Under the pieces are notes generated by a model. The model made no database searches, had not been told where the DNA came from, and saw only the letters and a program-made list of their open reading frames with translations. This document shows, piece after piece, positions 1-12,698 of a stretch of DNA of 64,000 nt (the first letter of the stretch is position 1; each line of letters begins with the position of its first letter). The translations under genes were made by a program, and so were the position numbers. The stretch is taken from the NCBI GenBank assembly GCA_038207565.1, contig JBBQZQ010000009.1, positions 1-64,000 on the forward strand, written 5' to 3'. The stretch is from JALZAI01 sp038207565. Lineage in GTDB: Bacteria; Actinomycetota; Actinomycetes; Mycobacteriales; Jatrophihabitantaceae.

Positions 1-20
1 GCTCAGGGGCCAAGGCTGAG

Positions 21-84
21 GCGGCCAGGGGGTCGGGCGGCCAGGGGGTCGGGCGGCCAGGGGGTCGGGCGGTCAGGGGGTCGG
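21..84 (-). repeat. 16-bp tandem repeat (4 copies) across the miaB stop
   Basis: Four consecutive 16-bp units read gcggccagggggtcgg on the plus strand (21-36, 37-52, 53-68, 69-84). The fourth unit has t for c at its fifth base. In the miaB reading direction that variant unit comes first and supplies the TGA stop (73-75); the three downstream units carry TGG at the same place. The array therefore starts in the last codons of miaB and runs into its 3' flank. Confidence 0.9.
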
Positions 85-1485
85 GCGCCGGCCGATCGCG
101 AGCAGCGGCCGCGGCGCGGGGTGCGCGGCCGTGTCGGCACCGTGCCACCGGCGGTGCGCGCGGATACCGCCGTCGGCGACGAGGTGGTGCGGCGCGGCAT
201 AAGTGACCGCGGTGCGGACGACGTCGCCCGGGTCAGCGACTGCGCGCACGTGCACCAGCCGGCCGTCGCGCGCCCGCCCGGACACTCGGCCGGTGGCACC
301 GTCCTTGCGTCCCTCGCCGGTGCTGACCAGCACCTCGACCTCGCGGCCGACGAGCGCCTTCGCGGCGTCCCAGGACACCTCGTCCTGCAGCGCGATCAGC
401 CGTTCGTAGCGTTCCTGCACCACGGCCTTGGGCACCTGGCCGTCCATCGAAGCGGCTGGGGTGCCGGGCCGCTTCGAGTACTGGAACGTGAACGCGCTCG
501 CGAACCGGGCCGCGTGCACGACGTGCAACGTCTGCTCGAAGTCCTCGTCCGTCTCGCCGGGAAAGCCGACGATGATGTCGGTGGTGATCGCGGCGTCCGG
601 CATCGCCGCGCGTACCGACTCGATGATGGCGAGATAGCGCGATTGCCGGTACGAGCGCCGCATCGACTTGAGCACCGCGTCGGACCCGGACTGCAACGGC
701 ATGTGCAGCTGCGGGCAGACGTTGGGCGTCTCGGCCATCGCCGCGATCACGTCGTCGGTGAAGTCGCGCGGATGCGGGCTGGTGAAGCGCACCCGGTCCA
801 GTCCGGCGATCTCCCCGCAGGCCCGCAGCAGCTTGCCGAAGGCGTACCGGTCGCCGAAGGAACGGCCGTAGGAGTTCACGTTCTGCCCGAGCAGCGTCAC
901 CTCGATGACCCCGGCGTCGACCAGTGCGCGCACCTCGGCCAGGACGTCGCCCGAGCGGCGGTCGGTCTCGGTGCCACGCAGCGACGGAACGATGCAGAAC
1001 GTGCACGTGTTGTCGCACCCGACCGACACCGACACCCAGGCGCTGTACGGGGACTCGCGCCGGGTCGGCAGATCAGACGGAAAGTTCTGCAGCGCTTCGA
1101 CGATCTCGACCTGCGCCTGGTCGTTGTGCCGCGCGCGTTCCAGCAGGACCGGCAGCGCGGCCAGGTTGTGTGTGCCGAAGACGACGTCGACCCACGGCGC
1201 CTTCTCGACGATCGTGCCGCGATCCTTCTGCGCGAGGCAGCCGCCCACCGCGATCTGCATCCCGGGACGGCGCTTCTTGGCCGGATACAGCCGACCGAGG
1301 TTGCCGTAGAGCCGGTTGTCGGCGTTCTCACGCACCGCACAGGTGTTGAAAACGACCAGGTCGACGTCGTCGCCGGCACCGCGTGCGTAGCCGGCGTCCT
1401 CGAGCAATCCGGCCAGGCGCTCGGAATCGTGGACATTCATCTGGCACCCGTAGGTACGGATGTCGTAGGTGCGCGGCGTATCCAT
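73..1485 (-). CDS. miaB: tRNA-2-methylthio-N6-dimethylallyladenosine synthase MiaB
   Basis: MiaB is the radical-SAM methylthiotransferase that converts i6A37 to ms2i6A37 in tRNAs reading UNN codons, in the cytoplasm. The 470-residue product has the family layout. An N-terminal UPF0004 domain carries three cluster cysteines (YGCQMN near residue 14, NTCAVRE, GGCLAQ). The radical-SAM motif CDNTCTFC lies near residue 156, followed by the family segment GQNVNSYG, and a TRAM-type beta barrel forms the C terminus. The chosen ATG gives MDTPRTYDIRTYGCQMN, the usual distance to the first cysteine. It diverges from the serine hydrolase gene with only 27 bp between the starts. The last residues and the stop lie inside a tandem repeat, so the extreme C terminus is probably variable. 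Confidence 0.96.
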   Translation of the reverse strand: MDTPRTYDIRTYGCQMNVHDSERLAGLLEDAGYARGAGDDVDLVVFNTCAVRENADNRLYGNLGRLYPAKKRRPGMQIAVGGCLAQKDRGTIVEKAPWVDVVFGTHNLAALPVLLERARHNDQAQVEIVEALQNFPSDLPTRRESPYSAWVSVSVGCDNTCTFCIVPSLRGTETDRRSGDVLAEVRALVDAGVIEVTLLGQNVNSYGRSFGDRYAFGKLLRACGEIAGLDRVRFTSPHPRDFTDDVIAAMAETPNVCPQLHMPLQSGSDAVLKSMRRSYRQSRYLAIIESVRAAMPDAAITTDIIVGFPGETDEDFEQTLHVVHAARFASAFTFQYSKRPGTPAASMDGQVPKAVVQERYERLIALQDEVSWDAAKALVGREVEVLVSTGEGRKDGATGRVSGRARDGRLVHVRAVADPGDVVRTAVTYAAPHHLVADGGIRAHRRWHGADTAAHPAPRPLLAIGRRPTP

Positions 1486-1512
1486 GTTGCGGTCGAGGAT
1501 ACGGTCCGGACC

Positions 1513-2502
1513 ATGGGAAACCTTGGCGAGGAGGTCGACTCGCTCGCGTCGTCGGGCGCCATGTCCGGCGTGGTGTCAGTCAGCCGCGGCGACGTCGTCG
1601 AGTTCGAACGTGCCTACGGCCTGGCCGACCGCGCACACGGGATCGCTTGCACGGCAGACACGCTGTGGGCCACCGCCAGCGCCACCAAGGGGTTCGCTGC
1701 GCTCACCGTCGCAGCCCTGATCGCAGACGGCGCGCTGTCGCTGGACACGACCGCACGCTCGCTCTTGGGCCCAGACCTGCCGCTCATCGCGGACGACGTC
1801 ACCGTCGGGCACCTGCTCGCGCACACCTCCGGCATCGGCGACTACGTGGACGAGGACGCCGAAGTGGAGGCACCACCGCGGGTGCCGGTCCAGCAGCTCG
1901 ACAGCGCCGAGGCCTACCTTCCCGCATTGGCCGGCTTCCCCACCAAGTTCCCGGCAGGTTCGCGCTTCTCGTACTGCAACAGCGGCTATGCCGTGCTCGC
2001 CGTGCTCGTCGAACGGGCAGCCGCCGTGTCGTTTCACGACCTCGTCGAGGAGCGGGTGTGGACGCCGGCCGGGATGCGCGACACCGCCTTCCTGCGCTCC
2101 GACGAGCTGCCCGGGCGGGCCGCGCTCGGCTACCTGCCGGACGGGCGGACGAACGTCTTCCACCTACCGGTGCGCGGCAGCGGTGACGGCGGCGCGTACT
2201 CCACTGTCGCTGACTTCCGTAGGTTCTGGACCGCGCTCTTCGCGGGACGGATCGTGGCGGCGGAGGTGGTCCGCGACCTGACCACCCCGCGTAGCGACGT
2301 CGCTCAAGAGCGGATGCGCTACGGCTTGGGTTTCTGGCTGCATCCCACCGGAGCGGCGGTCATCCTGGAGGGGTGCGACCACGGGGTGTCATTGCGGTCC
2401 GTGCACGACCCCGTGTCCGCGCTGACCCATACGGTCGTCGCGAACACCACCGACGGAGCATGGCCGCTCGCCCGCCTGCTGCGGGATCGGCTGACCGGGT
2501 AG
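1513..2502 (+). CDS. serine hydrolase of the class C beta-lactamase family
   Basis: The product of about 329 residues belongs to the beta-lactamase/DD-peptidase-like serine hydrolases. Visible motifs are the S-x-x-K nucleophile box (SATK, near residue 57), a Y-x-N-type triad (SYCNSGY), and the family segment LLAHTSGIGDY. I see no signal peptide, so a cytoplasmic esterase or hydrolase is more likely than a secreted resistance enzyme; the substrate cannot be read from sequence. The frame stays open far upstream, but that part is antisense to miaB. ATG 1513 is the first start after the miaB start. The gene is convergent with rny, and the two stop codons are 11 bp apart in a small inverted repeat. 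Confidence 0.85.
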   Translation: MGNLGEEVDSLASSGAMSGVVSVSRGDVVEFERAYGLADRAHGIACTADTLWATASATKGFAALTVAALIADGALSLDTTARSLLGPDLPLIADDVTVGHLLAHTSGIGDYVDEDAEVEAPPRVPVQQLDSAEAYLPALAGFPTKFPAGSRFSYCNSGYAVLAVLVERAAAVSFHDLVEERVWTPAGMRDTAFLRSDELPGRAALGYLPDGRTNVFHLPVRGSGDGGAYSTVADFRRFWTALFAGRIVAAEVVRDLTTPRSDVAQERMRYGLGFWLHPTGAAVILEGCDHGVSLRSVHDPVSALTHTVVANTTDGAWPLARLLRDRLTG

Positions 2503-2516
2503 CGGCGCCGGGTCAG
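2491..2516. terminator. shared hairpin between convergent hydrolase and rny stops
   Basis: ctgaccggg (2491-2499) faces ccgggtcag (2508-2516), giving 8 of 9 pairs with an 8-base loop. The TAG of the hydrolase lies at the start of the loop and the rny TGA lies in the right arm. There is no T-run, so this is at most a bidirectional, U-tract-less terminator. Confidence 0.45.
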
Positions 2517-4276
2517 TGCGCGATCTCGATGGAGCGCGACTCACGCACGACCGTGACCCGAATCTGGCCGGGGTAGGTGAGTTCGTCCTCGATCTGCTTG
2601 GCAATCTCACGGGCGATCACCGATGCGGCGAGGTCGTCGACCTCCGAGGGCTGCACCATGACCCGCACCTCGCGACCGGACTGCATCGCGAACACCTTCT
2701 CGACACCCGGCCGGGTGCTGGCGATCTCCTCGATTCGGGCAAGCCGCTTGACGTAGGACTCCAGCGACTCGCGGCGGGCGCCCGGACGTGCGGCCGAACA
2801 GGTGTCGGAGGCCTGGGTGAGCACCGCCTCGACGGTGCGCGGCTGCACCTCGTTGTGATGGGCCTCGACGGCGTGCGCGACCGCTTCGTCCTCGCCATAT
2901 CTGCGCAGCAGCTCGGCGCCGATGATGGCATGACTGCCCTCGACCTCGTGGGTCAGGGCCTTGCCGATGTCGTGCAGGAATGCGCATCGCTTGATCAACG
3001 TGGGTTCGATACCGAGTTCGGCGGCCATGGTTGCGGCAATGTGCGCGGTCTCGATGAGGTGGCCGAGCACGTTCTGGCCGTAGCTGGTGCGGTACTTCAG
3101 CCGGCCGAGGGTCGGCAGCAACCGCTCGTCGAGGTCGGTGATGCCGACGTCGGCCAGGGCATCGCGCGCCGCGCGCAGGCACAGCTTGTCGACCTCGGCC
3201 TTGCTCTGCTCGAAGGCCTCCTCGATGCGGTGCGGGTGGATGCGTCCGTCGACGACCAGCCGCTCCAAGGTGAGCCGGCCGATCTCGCGGCGCACCGGGT
3301 CGAAACACGAGAGCAGGACCGCCTCGGGGGTGTCGTCGATGATCAGGTTCACGCCCGTCGTCGACTCGAACGCCCGGATGTTGCGCCCCTCGCGCCCGAT
3401 GATGCGGCCCTTCATGTCGTCGCTGGGCAGATGCATGACGCTGACCACCGTCTCGCTGGTCTGCTCGCTGGCGACCCGCTGAACCGCCTCCGAGACGATC
3501 TCGCGGGCGCGGTCGGTGCCCTCGGCGCGCGCCTCGTTCTCGATGGTCCGGACCAACATCGCGGCGTCGCGCCGTGCGGTCACCTCGACGCCGGCCATCA
3601 GCTCGGCCTTGGCCTGCTCGGCCGACAGCCCGGCGATGCGCTCCAGTTCGCGGTCGACGCTGCTCGCGCGCCGCTCCAGCTCGTCGACGCGATCGCCGAG
3701 GTCGGCCGCGTGCCGGCTCAGGTCCACCTCGTCGTCGGCGATGCGCTGCTGCTGCACGGCAAGCTGCTGCAGCGAGCGGTCCAGTTCGCCGGTCTCGACG
3801 ACAACGCGGCGTTCGTCCTCCCGCAGACGCGCCTGGCTCTGCTCCAGCTCGCGGGTCCGGCTCGCCAGCTCCGCACGAGCGCGTTCTGCGTCGGCCGACT
3901 CCTGCTCAGCGCGCCGTCGCGCCTGAGCCACGATGTCGGCGGCCTCGCTCTGCGCCCGCTTCACTAATGCTCGTGAGTCCGCGCCTGCAGACTCGGACTC
4001 GGCGCGGGCGATCCGGCGGATCGACGCCGCCTCGGCGGAGGCAGCCTGCAGCGCGGCGTCGATCTCCGCAGTCGGGGCAGGCGACAGCTGCGCATCCGGG
4101 CCGGATTGACCGGCTGCGACCGACACCGAATGGGTGGGCGCGGTCGCAACCCGTGGCGACCGTGCGCGCGGATGACGTGCGGCGGACTCTCCCTTGCTGC
4201 GTCGGGCGTATGCGGCGACATACACCAATCCCAGTAGCAATACGGCACCGACGGCTGCGTACCAGACGCCTACCAT
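2513..4276 (-). CDS. rny: ribonuclease Y
   Basis: RNase Y is a membrane-anchored endoribonuclease that starts mRNA decay. The product of 587 residues has the full family layout. One N-terminal membrane helix (VWYAAVGAVLLLGLVYVAAY) is followed by a long Ala/Glu/Arg-rich coiled coil to about residue 270. A KH domain carries GRIIGREGRN near residue 288, and an HD hydrolase domain carries the metal motif HDIGKAL near residue 435. I start at ATG 4276, which places the membrane helix at the very N terminus; the frame is open 19 codons further upstream. It sits between miaB and recX and reads with them. Its presence matters because RNase J is missing from its usual site beside dapA in this window. 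Confidence 0.94.
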   Translation of the reverse strand: MVGVWYAAVGAVLLLGLVYVAAYARRSKGESAARHPRARSPRVATAPTHSVSVAAGQSGPDAQLSPAPTAEIDAALQAASAEAASIRRIARAESESAGADSRALVKRAQSEAADIVAQARRRAEQESADAERARAELASRTRELEQSQARLREDERRVVVETGELDRSLQQLAVQQQRIADDEVDLSRHAADLGDRVDELERRASSVDRELERIAGLSAEQAKAELMAGVEVTARRDAAMLVRTIENEARAEGTDRAREIVSEAVQRVASEQTSETVVSVMHLPSDDMKGRIIGREGRNIRAFESTTGVNLIIDDTPEAVLLSCFDPVRREIGRLTLERLVVDGRIHPHRIEEAFEQSKAEVDKLCLRAARDALADVGITDLDERLLPTLGRLKYRTSYGQNVLGHLIETAHIAATMAAELGIEPTLIKRCAFLHDIGKALTHEVEGSHAIIGAELLRRYGEDEAVAHAVEAHHNEVQPRTVEAVLTQASDTCSAARPGARRESLESYVKRLARIEEIASTRPGVEKVFAMQSGREVRVMVQPSEVDDLAASVIAREIAKQIEDELTYPGQIRVTVVRESRSIEIAH

Positions 4277-4617
4277 TGCGCTTCCCTGGCCACCGTTACC
4301 GCCTCCTCGTGAGCGCACAGCCTGGACGAGCAAGCCGGGTCGAACGCCACGACGGCACTACGGGACGAGCGGACGGCACGAACACCATCCGTCTCGGCCT
4401 TGAGCGCCGAACTGCAGGCAACCAATCTGTGAGTGCGGTCGGGAAACTATGTCCGCCCGAGGTCGACGACCCACCGGATCACGGGGATCGGCGAGGTCGA
4501 CGCCGCACGGGCGCGGTCGAAGGCGTTATACCTGGTAAGTGTGAGGTTAGGAAGGCGTACCCCACAAAGCAAGTGACACCGTGTCCCGACGCCGAGCCGA
4601 CGCGGTGCTTCGCGCGC
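4277..4617. other. 341-bp gap between rny and recX
   Basis: No convincing gene on either strand. The frames that are open here are GC-rich shadow frames. It should hold the rny promoter on the minus strand: TATAAC (4530-4525) is a possible -10, but no good -35 lies 17 bp upstream. I see no clear terminator for recX. Confidence 0.4.
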
Positions 4618-5191
4618 TCAGTCGAGGCTCACGTCGTCATCGGGCAGCCCCGCGAGACACTCGCGCGCAACCTGGTAGGCCATGCCGGGGGGGGTAGCCC
4701 TTGCGGGCCAGCAACCCGACCAACCGACGTGCCTGGGCCTGCGGGTCGAGAGCCAGCAAGGACCGCAACCGTTTCCGGGCAAGGGCCCGCGCGGTTTCCA
4801 GCTCGACCACCGGGTCGATCTGTTCGACCGCGGATCGGACCGTGTCCTCGGCGATGCCACGGCGGCGCAGCTTGAGCGCCACCGCCCTACCGGCGAGCCC
4901 GCGCTCGTGGTGGTGCGCCAGCGCATATCCGTCGGCCAAGGCGCTGTCGTCGATGAGGCCCACCTCGGTAAACCGGTCCAAGACTCGCACCGCCGCTTCG
5001 TCCGGGACGCCGCGCTTGCGTAGCAGCTCCGCCAGCTCGGCACGAGTACGCGCGCGGCGGTCCAGTTGGCGCAGGCAGATCGCGCGCGCCACAGTCTCCG
5101 GGTCACCTGGCGGCCCCAGGAACTCGGCATCCTCAGGTGGGACTGAGGGCCCGTCAGGCGGGCCGTTCCGAGCGTGGTCAGCCGCTGTCAT
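4618..5191 (-). CDS. recX: regulatory protein RecX, with an apparent frameshift near the 3' end
   Basis: RecX binds and moderates RecA filaments. From ATG 5191 the product shows the triple-helical RecX repeats (LRQLDRRARTRAELAELLRK; RFTEVGLIDDSALADGYA). The frame that starts at 5191 runs to a stop at 4637, but after LLARKGYPP it no longer resembles RecX. The expected continuation GMAYQVARECLAGL is present one frame over and stops at 4618. The switch falls on a run of eight G on the plus strand (4687-4694); seven would restore a RecX of about 190 residues. It may be a sequencing error, a real loss of the last helices, or slippage. The coordinates given follow the restored frame. The gene lies 14 bp after recA, as in other actinobacteria. 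Confidence 0.85.
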
Positions 5192-5205
5192 GAACTGCCG
5201 CCGAC

Positions 5206-6255
5206 CTAGAAGTCGACCGACGCCGGCACCACGTCGATGGGCGAGGTGTCGTCGACGCGCGCGCCTACGCCCAGCTTCTCCTTGATGCGCTTCTCGATTT
5301 CGTCGGCGAGATCGGGGTTGTCGCGCAGGAAGCTGCGGACGTTCTCCTTGCCCTGGCCGAGCTGGTCGGATTCGTAGGTGTACCAGGCGCCGGACTTCTT
5401 GACGATGCCCTGCTCGACGCCGACGTCGATCAACGAGCCTTCCCGGCTGATGCCCTGCCCGTACACGATGTCGAACTCCGCCTGCTTGAACGGCGGGGCC
5501 ACCTTGTTCTTCACGACCTTGACGCGCGTGCGGTTGCCCACCGCATCGCCACCGTCCTTGAGTGTCTCGATGCGCCGGACGTCGAGGCGGACCGAGGAGT
5601 AGAACTTCAGCGCCTTGCCGCCCGTCGTGGTCTCGGGCGAGCCGAACATCACGCCGATCTTTTCGCGCAGTTGGTTGATGAAGATCGCAGTGGTGCCGGT
5701 GTTGCTCAGCGCGCCGGTGATCTTGCGCAGCGCCTGGCTCATCAACCGGGCCTGCAGGCCGACATGGCTGTCGCCCATCTCGCCCTCGATCTCCGCGCGC
5801 GGCACGAGTGCGGCCACCGAGTCGACGACGATGATGTCGAGCGCACCGGAGCGGATCAGCATGTCCATGATCTCGAGCGCCTGCTCGCCGGTGTCGGGCT
5901 GGCTGACCAGCAGCGCATCGGTGTCGACGCCGAGTGCCTTCGCGTAATCGGGGTCGAGCGCGTGCTCGGCGTCGATGAACGCCGCCACACCGCCGGCGGC
6001 CTGGGCGTTGGCCACCGCGTGCAGGGCGACCGTCGTCTTGCCGGAGCTTTCCGGACCGTAGATCTCCACGACGCGACCGCGCGGCAGTCCACCGATACCG
6101 AGCGCGACGTCGAGGGCGATCGAGCCGGTGGGGATCACCTCGATCGGCGCCGCGGCGCGATCGCCGAGGCGCATCACCGCGCCTTTGCCGTGCTGCTTGT
6201 CGATCTGCGCCATGGCGATTTCGAGCGCCTTTTCCCGATCGAACCCTGCTGCCAT
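5206..6255 (-). CDS. recA: recombinase RecA
   Basis: RecA is the strand-exchange ATPase and LexA co-protease of the SOS response. The 349-residue product is full length. Walker A GPESSGKT is at about residues 66-73, Walker B IIVVDSVAALV follows, then the L2-region segment NQLREKIGVMFGSPETTTGG and the acidic-basic C-terminal domain. No intein interrupts it, unlike M. tuberculosis RecA. ATG 6255 (MAAGFDREKALEIAMAQIDK) matches the conserved start; the frame is open for 31 more codons upstream without resemblance. It is followed 14 bp later by recX. A LexA-type palindrome lies about 160 bp upstream (6416-6429). Confidence 0.98.
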   Translation of the reverse strand: MAAGFDREKALEIAMAQIDKQHGKGAVMRLGDRAAAPIEVIPTGSIALDVALGIGGLPRGRVVEIYGPESSGKTTVALHAVANAQAAGGVAAFIDAEHALDPDYAKALGVDTDALLVSQPDTGEQALEIMDMLIRSGALDIIVVDSVAALVPRAEIEGEMGDSHVGLQARLMSQALRKITGALSNTGTTAIFINQLREKIGVMFGSPETTTGGKALKFYSSVRLDVRRIETLKDGGDAVGNRTRVKVVKNKVAPPFKQAEFDIVYGQGISREGSLIDVGVEQGIVKKSGAWYTYESDQLGQGKENVRSFLRDNPDLADEIEKRIKEKLGVGARVDDTSPIDVVPASVDF

Positions 6256-6415
6256 CAAAGACTCCCGAACTCGTGGTTGACGCCGCCGTGCGACGACCTG
6301 CTGTGCCCGACTGCCGTGCCGACCTGTCGGAGCTGACGCTAGAACCAACCACCGACAATGTGGCGACGGGCCGCGTGGCTGTGGACAACGCGTCCCGCTG
6401 TGGATAGACGATAGC

Positions 6416-6429
6416 CGAACACCTGTTCG
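6416..6429. promoter_or_regulatory. LexA (SOS) box upstream of recA
   Basis: cgaacacctgttcg matches the actinobacterial SOS consensus CGAAC-N4-GTTCG with both half sites intact. It lies 160 bp before the recA start and about 45 bp past the DUF3046 stop, on the recA promoter side. This predicts a damage-inducible recA transcript with a leader of over 100 nt. Confidence 0.85.
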
Positions 6430-6473
6430 ATCGGGAGGAGTTCCAACGGCGTGTCGTTACGCTTGGATCCTCG

Positions 6474-6665
6474 TCAGATCAGGTGGGCGGGCATGTCGAA
6501 CTCGGCGCACACCGCACGCCAGATGTCCTTGACCTCGATGCCCTTGGCCAGCGCGTCGTCCACGGTCACTCCCAGCTGCGGCAGCCGGTAGTCCTTGGCG
6601 ACGCTGTGGGCGTAGGTGCCCCCGAAACGCTCCTCCATCCGCCGCCAGAAGTCGGTGAGTCGCAC
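6474..6665 (-). CDS. DUF3046 family small protein
   Basis: This 63-residue protein belongs to the actinobacterial DUF3046 family that is usually found just upstream of recA (Rv2738c in M. tuberculosis). The family opening RLTDFWRRMEERFGGTYA and the later segment DIWRAVCAEFDMP are both visible. I use GTG 6665, which starts exactly at the conserved RLTDFW; an upstream in-frame extension overlaps the divergent acetyltransferase gene. Function is unknown. The recA SOS box lies between this gene and recA. Confidence 0.88.
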   Translation of the reverse strand: MRLTDFWRRMEERFGGTYAHSVAKDYRLPQLGVTVDDALAKGIEVKDIWRAVCAEFDMPAHLI

Positions 6666-6688
6666 GACGACCACAATAGGCTGGCCGG

Positions 6689-7306
6689 GTGACCGAACCC
6701 GACCGCTGGTACTGCCTGCCCGTACTCGCCGGACGGCTGATCCGCCTAGAACCACTCACCTTCGAGCACGCTGGCGGTTATCTGTCCGCCGCGGGAACCG
6801 GGGCGGACGCGGCGGAGGTGTTTCGCTGGATGCCCGTCGCCGCGCCGGCCACCGTCGCCGACGCCGAGCGAGCCGTGCTGGCGGCACTGGCCGCCTGGGC
6901 GCGCGGCGAGCGCTTCACCTACGCCCAGGTGGACGCGGTGACCGGCGAGTTCGCCGGAGCGACGTCGTACTACGAGGTGGCGCCCGCGGCTCGCGCACTG
7001 GGCATCGGACACACCTGGCTGGGCAAGCGCTGGTGGCGCACCGGGCACAACACCGAGTCCAAGCTGCTGATGCTGACCCACGCCTTCGACACGCTCGGCG
7101 CCGTGCGCGTCGTCTGGCACACCGACGTCTTCAACGTCCGCTCACAGAACGCCATCGCGCGACTCGGCGCGACCAGGGAGGGCCTGCTGCGCAAGCACCG
7201 ACTGCGCCTGGACGGGACCTGGCGCGACACCGTCCAGTACGCCATGACCGACGATGACTGGCCGGATGTCCGCGGGCGGCTGACGGCCCGGCTCGCGCGA
7301 TCTTGA
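6689..7306 (+). CDS. GNAT family N-acetyltransferase (RimJ/RimL-like)
   Basis: The 205-residue product is a GNAT-fold acetyltransferase of the RimJ/RimL branch, which acetylates protein N termini or small molecules with acetyl-CoA. It opens with the typical LAGRLIRLEPLTFEHA. The acceptor and CoA region reads GIGHTWLGKRWWRTGHNTESKLLMLTHAFDTLG in pieces, and the branch hallmark NVRSQNAIARLGATREG follows. GTG 6689 is the start, 23 bp from the divergent DUF3046 start. The stop codon lies inside the left arm of a strong hairpin. The substrate is unknown. Confidence 0.85.
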   Translation: MTEPDRWYCLPVLAGRLIRLEPLTFEHAGGYLSAAGTGADAAEVFRWMPVAAPATVADAERAVLAALAAWARGERFTYAQVDAVTGEFAGATSYYEVAPAARALGIGHTWLGKRWWRTGHNTESKLLMLTHAFDTLGAVRVVWHTDVFNVRSQNAIARLGATREGLLRKHRLRLDGTWRDTVQYAMTDDDWPDVRGRLTARLARS

Positions 7307-7347
7307 TACGCCACACGCGTCATGGCGTGCGTGGCGTATCAAGATCG
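7298..7347. terminator. 17-bp perfect hairpin at the acetyltransferase stop
   Basis: cgatcttgatacgccac (7298-7314) is exactly complementary to gtggcgtatcaagatcg (7331-7347), and a few more inner pairs form across 7316-7329. The left arm contains the TGA stop of the upstream gene. It sits between two plus-strand genes, 42 bp before lhr, with no T-run after it. A U-tract-less terminator or an RNA-processing hairpin is the likeliest role. Confidence 0.7.
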
Positions 7348-7388
7348 TGCGCCGGCACGCTGTCGGATCTGGCGGGCAGAATGGCCGC

Positions 7389-11912
<4,524 letters not shown>

Positions 11913-11915
11913 GTA

Positions 11916-12698
11916 GTGCCGGAGGGCGACACCGTCTGGCTCACCGCGCACCGCCTCGACCAGGCACTCGGGCGCCAGCAACTCATCCGGGCAGACCTGC
12001 GCGTGCCGCAACTCGCGACCACCGAGCTGACCGGCATGACGGTCACCGAGGTCCTCGCGCGCGGAAAGCACATCCTGACCCGCCTCGACAGCGGTTACAC
12101 GCTGCACAGCCACCTACGGATGGACGGCTCGTGGTTCCTGACCCGCGCGAACCAGAGACCGCGGCGACATCCGGAGCACCTGATCCGCGCGCAGCTCGGC
12201 ACGGCGTCCTGGCTGGCCACCGGGTACCGCGTCCACGATCTCGCGCTGGTCTCGACAGGCAGCGAGGACGAGCTGGTGGGCCACCTGGGCCCCGATCTGC
12301 TCGGCCCGGACTGGGACAGTGCGGACGCCGTCCGGCGCCTGGCAGGCGAGCCGGACCGGCCGATCGGCGAGAGCTTGCTCGACCAGCGACTCCTCGCCGG
12401 CATCGGCAACATGTACAAGTGCGAGGTGCTCTTCATCGAGCGCGCGAACCCCTGGCGGCGCACCGGCGAGGCCGACCTGCCGAAGATCGTGGCGACGGCG
12501 TACCGGCTGCTGCGGGCGAACCGTGACCACCCGGCGCAGTCGACGACCGGCCGGATCGGTCGTGGTCAGGAGCACTGGGTCTACGCACGAGCGGGCGAGC
12601 CATGCCGCCGCTGCCGCACTCCGATCTTGCGCGCCGACCAGGGCGCGCCGCCGCAGGCCCGCAGCACCTACTGGTGCCCGCGCTGTCAGCCTGCCTGA
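11916..12698 (+). CDS. DNA-formamidopyrimidine glycosylase / endonuclease VIII-type (Nei)
   Basis: The 260-residue product is an Fpg/Nei-superfamily base-excision enzyme. After Met removal it begins PEGDTVWL, giving the catalytic N-terminal proline and the glutamate of the PE(G/L) box. The helix-two-turn-helix segment LLAGIGNMYKCE binds DNA. A C-terminal zinc finger is intact (CRRC ... CPRC, near residues 230-258). DTVWL after PEG fits the Nei rather than the Fpg branch, so oxidised pyrimidines are likely substrates. GTG 11916 follows the lhr stop by 3 bp. The last 13 bp overlap the convergent TetR gene. Confidence 0.92.
   Translation: MPEGDTVWLTAHRLDQALGRQQLIRADLRVPQLATTELTGMTVTEVLARGKHILTRLDSGYTLHSHLRMDGSWFLTRANQRPRRHPEHLIRAQLGTASWLATGYRVHDLALVSTGSEDELVGHLGPDLLGPDWDSADAVRRLAGEPDRPIGESLLDQRLLAGIGNMYKCEVLFIERANPWRRTGEADLPKIVATAYRLLRANRDHPAQSTTGRIGRGQEHWVYARAGEPCRRCRTPILRADQGAPPQARSTYWCPRCQPA

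Noticed and set aside
121..1512. Open frame running upstream of the serine hydrolase
   Set aside because: It is antisense to miaB, which has full catalytic motifs; the hydrolase similarity begins after 1513.
5192..6388. Open frame upstream of recX on the same strand
   Set aside because: It is the shifted frame of recA, Arg/Gly-rich with no motif; RecX similarity begins after ATG 5191.
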